This document shows positions 36,585-42,877 of a stretch of 42,877 nucleotides of DNA, piece by piece. The notes under the pieces were generated by a model. It saw only the letters and a list, made by a program, of their open reading frames with translations. It was not told where the DNA came from and ran no database searches. The stretch comes from JAFLCM01 sp964510955. Lineage in GTDB: Bacteria > Planctomycetota > Phycisphaerae > Phycisphaerales > UBA1924. Where the stretch lies: assembly GCA_964510955.1 (NCBI GenBank), contig CAZEDW010000036.1:1-42877 (forward strand), read 5' to 3'. The position numbers and the translations under genes are program-made. Position 1 is the first letter of the stretch. Every line of letters starts with the position of its first letter.

Positions 36585-39115
36585 ACCGCAGCGTTGATCA
36601 GCCCCAGGTGCGAGTACGCCTGCGGCACGTTGCCCAAAGCCGAGCGCCTTCGGGGATCGAACTGCTCCGACAGCATCCCGGTGGGGCCCGCGAGCGCCGA
36701 AGCCCGATCAAAGAGATCCCGCGCCGAAGAACTGTCGCCGATCATCCACAGGCACTCAGCGAGCCAGAACGCGGTGATCAGGAACGCGCCCTCAACGCCC
36801 GGGATCCCGTCGTCCTCGCGGTAGCGGTACACCGCGGGCCCTTCGAGCAGCTCTCGCTCCACCGCCCGAACGGTCGCGACCGATCTCGGATCGTCCGGGG
36901 GCAGGAACCCCGACAGCAGCACCCAGAGCGAGGCGGCGTCGAGCGCACCGCCTCCGTACGCGCTCGTGAACGATCCCCGCTCCGGGCTGAACCCGTGCGC
37001 CAGCACGTCATCCTTGATCTCAGCCGCCAGCGCCACCCAGTCCCCGCGCGGCTTCCCGGTCACGATCTCCGCGATCCTGGCGCCCCTGTGGGCGGCCAGC
37101 CAGCACATCACGCGTGAGTGCACGTGGTGGCGCTTGGCGCCGCGGATCTCCCAGATGCCGTGGTCGGGTTCACGCCACCGAGCCGCCACCGCCGTCACCA
37201 TGGCCTGCACCAACCGCCAGTGCTCGGGTGTCACGGGCAGGCCGGCTTCGGCCACCATGGTCACCAGGTCGACGATCGGGCCGAACACGTCCAGTTGCAC
37301 CTGGCTGTCGGCGGCGTTGCCGATCCGCACCGGGCGGCTCGACGCGTACCCCGACAACGCCCCGATCTCGGCCTCGGGCCACAGCGCTTCGCCGGTGACG
37401 GTGTAAATGGGCCGCAGTCGCTCGGGGGCGTCCACGGACTCGACCACCGACACAAGCCAATCGAGCAGCTTCATCGCGACCCCGGTGTTGCCCAGCCGCA
37501 CAAGCGCCGCCGCCGCCAGGCACGCGTCGCGCGGCCAGCAGAACCTGTAGTCCCAGTTGCGTTCGCCGCCGAGTTGCTCGGGGAGACTCGTGGTGGCCGC
37601 GGCGAACACGGCGCCCGTCGGCCCGTAGCACAGCGCCTTGAGCACGAGCGCCGACCGCAGCACCGCCGCCGGCGCGACGGACGGCATCCTGAGGCTCGCG
37701 GCCCACCCCGACCAGAATCGGACCGTCTGGTTCCTCCGGTCATTCTCCGCCAGCCGCGGGGGGGTTGCGTGCGCCAGGCCGCCGCGCAGCTCCAGCGTGA
37801 CGGACTCCCCCCGCAGCCTGATTTCCGCGGTCGCGGTGTCGTTCCCCGAGTCGTGCCGCAGCGCCCATTGCACCCCGGGCGCGTAGAGCGCCATCGCCTC
37901 CGAGCCCGCCTCGATCTCAAGCCCGTCGTCAACAACGCGGATCGTCGTCGCGCGCCTTCCGAAGTCGAACCGGGGTGCCAGCGTGACCCTCACGGCGCCG
38001 TCGCCCTCGAGCACCCGGATGAGGTCGGAGCGCCCGGCCCGCTGGTACGCGCGCCCGCCGGAACAGTCCAGATAGTCCGTCACGCTCAACCGATCCCACG
38101 ACGTCTTCAGAACCATCGAATCGCCGAGATATGCCTGGCTGGGGACCGGGGGCTCGCCGCCCGACGTGAGCGGCTCTACGCCGAAGAAGCCGGCCCGCGG
38201 CCCGCCGAGGAGCTCGGCGAAGACCGCGCCGCCGTCGGCCCTCGGGAGACAGCCCCACACCACCCGCGCCGTCTCGTCCACCAGCATGACCGTTCGCTGA
38301 TCCGACAGAACGCTGTGGCGCTCGATGGGGCGGGGCGCGGTCTCGCTCAGCCATTGCCGCCTGGCCATGAGCATCCGCTGAAGCAGTGCCGTCACGCTCC
38401 CCTGGGATCGAACCCGGTACGCCGCCGCCGTCTCTCCGGGGCCGACCTTGATCCCGACCGAGCCGCCGGTCAGCGACTTGAAGGCCTCCTCGTCGGTGCG
38501 GTCATCACCGACAAAGACGGTCACGCGGGCGGCCGCCCGCTTGCGGAGCCGCTCCAGGGCGATCCCTTTGTCCACCTTCCAGAGGGTGAACTCCACTACC
38601 CCGTGACCCCGCATCAGCCGCAGCCCCGTGAACCGCTCGGCCAACGCCGTGGCCGCGTGAACGGCAGCGTCGGCATCCGTCGCGACGCACCGCCGGGTGT
38701 GCAGCGCCGCGGCCCCCGGCTTGACCTCCACCAGCGCCCCCGGGGCGCCGGCGGCGATGACCTCAAGCTCGGCACGCAGCGCGTCGAGGGCGTCGTCGTG
38801 GATCGTGACGGGCGATGAGTCATTGTCGTGCTCCGCGCCGTGGCTGCCCACGAGCCACACGCCCGGGCACCCGCCCAACAGCCGCCGCAGGTCCGACAGC
38901 CCGCGCCCCGACACCACCGCGGCGTAGGTCTGCGGCAGGGCCGCGAACGCCGCGAGCGCGGCGACAGCCCCCGGTTCGGCGCGGGCCTCGTGCGGCGTGG
39001 GCGCGAGCGGCGAGACCGTGCCGTCGAAGTCCGATGCGACCAGCAGCACGGGGGCGCGGCAGGCCTCCAGCAGAGCCTGGGCAAGCGGCTCTTTCTCGTC
39101 CAACGGAGTCGTCAT
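36566..39115 (-). CDS. otsB: Fused trehalose-6-phosphate phosphatase and GH15 glycosidase
   Basis: An 849-residue two-domain enzyme. Residues 1-245 are a HAD-type trehalose-6-phosphate phosphatase: D29-F-D-G-T is the nucleophile motif, SGRGLSDL motif II, and VGDDRTDEEAF the metal-binding end. Residues about 265-849 are a GH15 domain with TSLPEQLGGERNWDYRFCWPRDAC, HGFSPERGSFTSAYGG and LSEQFDPRRRSALGNVPQAYSH, the pattern of trehalase/glucoamylase relatives. The start ATG at 39115 overlaps the otsA stop (ATGA), so the two are coupled. The phosphatase would release trehalose from OtsA product; the GH15 part might hydrolyse trehalose or another alpha-glucoside. Such pairing in one chain allows tight control or turnover; which activity dominates is unknown. 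Confidence 0.9.
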   Translation of the reverse strand: MTTPLDEKEPLAQALLEACRAPVLLVASDFDGTVSPLAPTPHEARAEPGAVAALAAFAALPQTYAAVVSGRGLSDLRRLLGGCPGVWLVGSHGAEHDNDSSPVTIHDDALDALRAELEVIAAGAPGALVEVKPGAAALHTRRCVATDADAAVHAATALAERFTGLRLMRGHGVVEFTLWKVDKGIALERLRKRAAARVTVFVGDDRTDEEAFKSLTGGSVGIKVGPGETAAAYRVRSQGSVTALLQRMLMARRQWLSETAPRPIERHSVLSDQRTVMLVDETARVVWGCLPRADGGAVFAELLGGPRAGFFGVEPLTSGGEPPVPSQAYLGDSMVLKTSWDRLSVTDYLDCSGGRAYQRAGRSDLIRVLEGDGAVRVTLAPRFDFGRRATTIRVVDDGLEIEAGSEAMALYAPGVQWALRHDSGNDTATAEIRLRGESVTLELRGGLAHATPPRLAENDRRNQTVRFWSGWAASLRMPSVAPAAVLRSALVLKALCYGPTGAVFAAATTSLPEQLGGERNWDYRFCWPRDACLAAAALVRLGNTGVAMKLLDWLVSVVESVDAPERLRPIYTVTGEALWPEAEIGALSGYASSRPVRIGNAADSQVQLDVFGPIVDLVTMVAEAGLPVTPEHWRLVQAMVTAVAARWREPDHGIWEIRGAKRHHVHSRVMCWLAAHRGARIAEIVTGKPRGDWVALAAEIKDDVLAHGFSPERGSFTSAYGGGALDAASLWVLLSGFLPPDDPRSVATVRAVERELLEGPAVYRYREDDGIPGVEGAFLITAFWLAECLWMIGDSSSARDLFDRASALAGPTGMLSEQFDPRRRSALGNVPQAYSHLGLINAAVRLSAG

Positions 39116-40494
39116 CGCGACAGTTCTCTCAGGAACGTTTGTGCCCACTCGTGAACATCATGGCGCCGGACCCGCGAGCGAAGGAACCCCATGCGGAGCC
39201 GTGACTCGGATTTTTTCATGCGGAGCGAGGCCCGGATCGTGTCGGCCATCCCCTCGGTGTCCCGGGGATTCACCAGCAGGGCCTGGCGCAACTCGCTCGC
39301 CGCTCCGGCGAACTCGCTGAGCACCAGCACCCCGCCCAGGTCGCTCCGCGACGCGACGAACTCCTTGGCGACGAGGTTCATGCCGTCGCGCAAGGGAGTC
39401 ACGAGCATCACGTCCGCGGCGAGGTAGTACGGGACAAGGTCCTCGCGCGGGATCGTGCGCCGGAAGTAATGGACCGCCACGCGACCGGGCTGGCTGAACT
39501 CGCCGTTGACGCTCCCCACGGCCTCGTCGATCTGGCGCCGCATGTCGGCGTACTCGCGCACCGGCTCGCGTGACGGCGCCGCCACCTGCACAAGCAGGCT
39601 GTTCTCGACGGATACCTCTCCCCGGCTCAGGAGCAGCTCGAACGCCGACAGGCGATTGTCGATGCCCTTGGTGTAATCGAGCCGGTCGACCGCCAGCAGC
39701 AGCTTGCGCCCCGCGCCGACCCGCTTGCGGATGACCGCCGCCTCCGCCACCACCGAAGGCTCCCGCGACCGCGAATCGAACCAGTCGAAGTCGATCGAAA
39801 TGGGGAAGTCACCCACCGTGACACGCCGCCCTTCGAAGCGGAGCTCGTCCCCCGATCCGTCGGCGTCGCAGTACCGCTTGGCCAATCTCACGAAGTTCTG
39901 GGCGGCGTTGTGCGTCTGGAACCCGACAACATCCGCCCCCAGCAGCCCCCGGAGCAGCTCCGTGCGCCACGGGAGCCACTCGAAAAGCTCTTCGGGCGGG
40001 AACGGGATGTGGAGAAAGAACCCGGTCCGCAGCCCGGGCGCAAGCTCGCGCACCATCGCGGGAACCAGCATCAGGTGGTAGTCCTGAACCCAGATCATCC
40101 CGCGCCCGCCGGCCGACCTGACCGCCGCGCGGGCGAACCGACGGTTGACCTCGACGTACGGCCTCCACCACGCGTGGTTGAACTCCGGCGGGCGGATCGC
40201 ATCGTGGAAGAGCGGCCAGAGGGTGCGGTTGCAGAAGCCGTGGTAATAGGCGCCGACCTCATACGGGTTGAGGTTGACCGGCCGCATCCGGACACCGTCG
40301 TGCTCGGCGTTCCGCGGCCCACCCCCGGCGCCGCCGCTCCAGCCCACCCACTCCCCCCGGCGCTCACGCACGATCGGCGTCAGCGCGGTCACCAGCCCGC
40401 CCGCCCCCGCCTGCCAGCGTGCCGAGGCGCCGGACCCGATGCGCGACGCGGGCAGGCGGTTTGAGACCACGACGAGTCGGCGCTGTTTCCGCAT
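39112..40494 (-). CDS. otsA: Trehalose-6-phosphate synthase
   Basis: A 460-residue GT20 retaining glycosyltransferase that joins glucose from a nucleotide sugar to glucose-6-phosphate, giving trehalose-6-phosphate, an osmolyte precursor. The ATG at 40494 has AGGAG four bases upstream; a GTG at 40548 would add 18 residues of non-family sequence. Family motifs are RRLVVVSNRLP at the start, WVQDYHLMLVPAMVRE, GFFLHIPFPPEELFEWLPW, GADVVGFQTHNAAQNF, AVDRLDYTKGIDNRL and the donor-site segment VTPLRDGMNLVAKEFVA. The length matches the usual 450-480. Its product is the substrate of the overlapping downstream OtsB-GH15 fusion. Confidence 0.95.
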   Translation of the reverse strand: MRKQRRLVVVSNRLPASRIGSGASARWQAGAGGLVTALTPIVRERRGEWVGWSGGAGGGPRNAEHDGVRMRPVNLNPYEVGAYYHGFCNRTLWPLFHDAIRPPEFNHAWWRPYVEVNRRFARAAVRSAGGRGMIWVQDYHLMLVPAMVRELAPGLRTGFFLHIPFPPEELFEWLPWRTELLRGLLGADVVGFQTHNAAQNFVRLAKRYCDADGSGDELRFEGRRVTVGDFPISIDFDWFDSRSREPSVVAEAAVIRKRVGAGRKLLLAVDRLDYTKGIDNRLSAFELLLSRGEVSVENSLLVQVAAPSREPVREYADMRRQIDEAVGSVNGEFSQPGRVAVHYFRRTIPREDLVPYYLAADVMLVTPLRDGMNLVAKEFVASRSDLGGVLVLSEFAGAASELRQALLVNPRDTEGMADTIRASLRMKKSESRLRMGFLRSRVRRHDVHEWAQTFLRELSR

Positions 40495-40641
40495 GCGTCT
40501 CCTGGGTTCGAGGTTCGCCGTGCCCGCTTCCGTGTGTGCCGGCGACACTAGCCCGCGAACCCGCCCGCGGCAACCCCGTCGCCTTGAACGCGACCAGCCT
40601 CGACCTACACTCCGCCGCCATCACGCCAAGGAGGGCACACG

Positions 40642-42877
40642 ATGACCCAGGCTTTGCTGGAAGCCGACCCGACCGACATGACCACCCCAAGCGCCAAGGA
40701 CAACCCCAACCACGGCGCACGCTCGGCGCGCGCCCCCCGCGCCACCGCCGAGACGATGGCGGCCAAGCAGCGCGATATCTCAGTCAGCGAGTTTTTCGCC
40801 AAGAACCGGCACCTGCTCGGCTTCGACAACCCGCGCAAGGCGCTGCTCACCGCCGTCAAGGAGGCCGTGGACAACTCGCTCGATGCCTGCGAGGAAGCCG
40901 GCATTCTGCCCGAGATCACCGTGGTGATCGAGGACGTGGCCCTTGGTACGTCGGCTCTCCGCGCCGACGCCGCACCCGACGCGGCGAGCTCCAAGGGGAA
41001 GTCCAAGGGTGCGAAAAAGGGGAGCCCGTCGCCGCGCGAGAGCGGCGATCTCAAGCGAGAAATCGGCCCGGAGAGCCGATCTGCCAAATCGTCGCGCTAC
41101 CGGGTGACCGTCGTCGACAACGGCCCCGGCATCGTCCGCAAGCAGGTCGAGAACATCTTCGGGCGCCTCCTCTACGGCTCCAAGTTCCACCGCCTCAAGA
41201 TGAGCCGTGGGCAGCAGGGCATCGGCATCTCCGCCGCCGGCATGTACGGCCTGATCACCACCGGCCGTCCCATGGTGATCCACACCCGCCCCAGCGCCAA
41301 AAAGCCCGCTCACCACATCGAGCTGGCCATGAACACCAAGACCAACCGGGCCGAGGTGACCATCGACGAGGAGACCGAGGATTTCCCGCTGTCGCGGCTG
41401 CGCACGATCACGCCGGGCACGCGCGAGCTGGACGCCGCGGGCGAGTTCCTGTCCCCGGAGTCCTACAAGACCGGCACCAGCGTCAGCATCGAGCTCGAGG
41501 GCAAATACCAGCGCGGGCGCGGCAGCGTCGACGAGTTCCTCGAGCTCACCGCCATCGCCAACCCCCACGCCCGGATCGTCTTCGTGCCGCCCCAGAAGCT
41601 CACCGCAGAGGACGCGGAGAGCGCGGAGGAGTCACTCGGGTTTGATAGGAAACGGAATGGCGATGCCCGGACCAATGCTGCAAGTGTCTCGCCTTCGGAA
41701 GCCAATCCCTCTTCCCCGTCTCCTTCCGCGCCCTCCGCGATCTCCGCGGTGACAACCGAGTCCGCCGGCGTGATCGTCTTCCCCCGCGCCGTCAACGAGC
41801 TCCCGCCCGAGACCAAGGAAATCCAGCCCCACCCCCGCGGCGTCGAGCTGGGCATCCTTTTGCAGATGATGAAAGAAGCCCAGGCCGAGCGCGAGACCTA
41901 CACGCTCTACAACTTCCTGCAGGACAAGTTCTGCCGCGTGTCGGCCTCCAGCGCCAGCGGCTTTTGCGAGGCGATCGGCGTCACCGCCCGTACCAAGCTC
42001 AGCGACATCGACCACGCCCAGGGCGAAAAGCTCTTCAAGCACCTGCTCGACGCCAAGCTCCCCCCGCCGCCCACCGACTGCCTGGCGCCCATCGGCGTGC
42101 GCCAGATGCTCGCGGGCCTCTTGAAGGGCGTCCGCGCCGAGTTCTACGCCGCCAGCAGCCGCGACCCGGACATCTACCGCGGGCGCCCGTTCCTCATCGA
42201 GGCCGCCATCGCCTTCGGCGGCGAGCTGCCCGCCGACGAGACCGCCCGCGTCATCCGCTTCGCCAACCGGGTCCCCCTGCAGTACCAGCAGTCCGCGTGC
42301 AGCGCGTTCAAGGGCGTCGTCGAAACCAACTGGCGCAACTACGACCTGCAGCAGCCCCGCGGCGCCGCGCCCATCGGCCCCCTGGTCATCATGCTGCACA
42401 TGGCCAGCGTCTGGGTGCCCTTCACCAGCGAGAGCAAGGAGGCCATCGCCGATTACGACGAGGTCCGCAAGGAGATGAAGCTGGCGCTGATGGAGTGCGG
42501 GCGCAAGCTCGGCACCTACCTCCGCAAGCGCCAGAAGATGCGCCGCGAGAGCGAGCGCCGCGACATCTTCGAGCGCTACATCGGCGAGGTCGCCAAGGCC
42601 GTCAACGCCATCAACGGCACCGACGCCAAGAAGCTCTACGACTCGCTGCTGGCCCAGGCCAAGAAGCGCACCGCCATCGCCGACCTCGAGCTCGACGACG
42701 AGGGCAAGGCCGTCAAGCACGAAGACCCCGCCGACCAGGAGGGCGTGGTGATCGTCGAATCAGCCATCGCCGGCGCGCCCGCTCACCTGCCCACCGCCGC
42801 GCCGGTCGCGGCAAGCACCGACCCCGCCGGCCCAAAGCCCAAGCGGCCCCGCGCGGCGAAGCCCGGCCCTCAGCCCA
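40642..42877 (+). CDS. top6B: DNA topoisomerase VI subunit B, truncated by window edge
   Basis: The first 745 codons of a type IIB topoisomerase B subunit, the ATPase that with Top6A relaxes and decatenates DNA by transporting one duplex through another. AAGGAGG at 40628-40634 sits seven bases before the ATG. The GHKL (Bergerat) fold has E74-A-V-D-N78 in KEAVDNSLDACEEAGILPEI, D159-N-G-P-G, and SRGQQGIGISAAGMYG at 188 onward. The H2TH and transducer regions follow (PHPRGVELG, RFANRVPLQYQ, FTSESKEAIADYDEV). The tail is Pro/Ala/Lys-rich and still open at the last base. Two extra segments lie in the ATPase module, residues about 104-146 and 320-370, each bounded by DNA inverted repeats. Top6A is expected just beyond the window. 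Confidence 0.95.
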   Translation, partial: MTQALLEADPTDMTTPSAKDNPNHGARSARAPRATAETMAAKQRDISVSEFFAKNRHLLGFDNPRKALLTAVKEAVDNSLDACEEAGILPEITVVIEDVALGTSALRADAAPDAASSKGKSKGAKKGSPSPRESGDLKREIGPESRSAKSSRYRVTVVDNGPGIVRKQVENIFGRLLYGSKFHRLKMSRGQQGIGISAAGMYGLITTGRPMVIHTRPSAKKPAHHIELAMNTKTNRAEVTIDEETEDFPLSRLRTITPGTRELDAAGEFLSPESYKTGTSVSIELEGKYQRGRGSVDEFLELTAIANPHARIVFVPPQKLTAEDAESAEESLGFDRKRNGDARTNAASVSPSEANPSSPSPSAPSAISAVTTESAGVIVFPRAVNELPPETKEIQPHPRGVELGILLQMMKEAQAERETYTLYNFLQDKFCRVSASSASGFCEAIGVTARTKLSDIDHAQGEKLFKHLLDAKLPPPPTDCLAPIGVRQMLAGLLKGVRAEFYAASSRDPDIYRGRPFLIEAAIAFGGELPADETARVIRFANRVPLQYQQSACSAFKGVVETNWRNYDLQQPRGAAPIGPLVIMLHMASVWVPFTSESKEAIADYDEVRKEMKLALMECGRKLGTYLRKRQKMRRESERRDIFERYIGEVAKAVNAINGTDAKKLYDSLLAQAKKRTAIADLELDDEGKAVKHEDPADQEGVVIVESAIAGAPAHLPTAAPVAASTDPAGPKPKRPRAAKPGPQP
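40951..41079. repeat. Inverted-repeat element within top6B, first
   Basis: TCGGCTCTCCGCGCCGA (40951-40967) and TCGGCCCGGAGAGCCGA (41063-41079) are inverted copies matching at 16 of 17 positions. The bounded segment is 129 bases, exactly 43 codons, and contains further hairpins such as TCGCCGC/GCGGCGA (41029-41048). It encodes a Lys/Ser/Ala-rich stretch placed between two conserved strands of the ATPase fold. Confidence 0.75.
41601..41751. mobile_element. Palindromic MITE-like element in frame within top6B, second
   Basis: The left arm from CACCGCAGAGGACGCGGAG (41601-41629) and the right arm ending CGCGATCTCCGCGGTG (41723-41751) are inverted copies with 24 of 29 positions matching. The spacer of about 90 bases has visibly lower GC than the gene. 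The sequence resembles the dispersed CACCGCAGAG-type palindromes found in many bacterial genomes, whose translation reads TAEDAESAEE on one strand, as here, and TAEIAEGAE on the other. It falls in a surface loop between PHARIVFVPP and VIVFPRAVNELPP. Confidence 0.75.

Noticed and set aside
37118..38818. A 566-codon plus-strand open frame
   Set aside because: Antisense to the OtsB-GH15 gene; rich in Arg, Pro, Gly and His without motifs.

Overview
The window reads as chromosomal DNA of a high-GC planctomycete, most likely of the Phycisphaerae. Three secreted proteins end in a paired EF-hand, dockerin-like tail (repeats of the form D-x-N-x-D-G-x-V-N-T-x-D-L). One small membrane protein ends in a CxxCGYxL-type zinc ribbon common in that class. 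The right edge carries a topoisomerase VI B subunit, which is archaeal or plant-like and rare in bacteria. These are family-level inferences; there is no 16S gene in the window.

Layout. 1-5.9 kb: a lipoprotein resembling family GH56 hyaluronidases (minus), then a plus-strand run of an endonuclease/exonuclease/phosphatase-fold membrane protein, an O-antigen-ligase-type polymerase and an AsnB asparagine synthetase, which looks like part of a surface-polysaccharide locus. 6.2-9.1 kb: mutM, divergent from a MoxR AAA+ ATPase, then a phosphatase-like lipoprotein. 9.1-14.4 kb: a large secreted GH15 glucoamylase-like enzyme with a dockerin-like tail, divergent from a flagellin gene with a clear terminator. 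14.6-16.6 kb: prephenate dehydrogenase overlapping an FAD oxidoreductase by ATGA, then a stand-alone tRNA-Pro(CGG) with a near-consensus promoter and its own terminator. 16.9-21 kb: an accessory-looking stretch of lipoproteins, a zinc-ribbon protein, a PepSY-like lipoprotein, an exported protein and two gene-poor gaps sharing a short repeat. 21-24 kb: a COG4705-type membrane protein with four internal repeats, followed by an OmpR/PhoB regulator and a histidine kinase. 24.1-29.7 kb: a delta-9-type fatty acid desaturase (minus), an RDD membrane protein and a long TPR protein. 29.7-32.8 kb (minus): a small dockerin-tailed secreted protein behind a secreted M14 zinc carboxypeptidase, also dockerin-tailed. 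33-36.5 kb: an unknown protein, a PD-(D/E)xK nuclease-like protein and an exported esterase. 36.6-40.5 kb (minus): otsA overlapping an OtsB-GH15 fusion, for trehalose-phosphate metabolism. 40.6 kb to the end: top6B, truncated by the window edge.

The most striking structure is inside top6B. Its ATPase module carries two extra segments, each bounded by a DNA inverted repeat (40951-41079 and 41601-41751) and each read through in frame. The second resembles dispersed palindromic repeats whose translation reads AEDAE-like. This suggests mobile palindromic elements that have settled in loops of an essential-type enzyme. Other points worth following are the apparent bacterial GH56 homologue with its D-x-E catalytic pair, the fourfold-repeat membrane protein tied to a two-component system, and the shared motif in the two gene-poor gaps.

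Most long antisense reading frames are GC-driven shadows of these genes and are left out.
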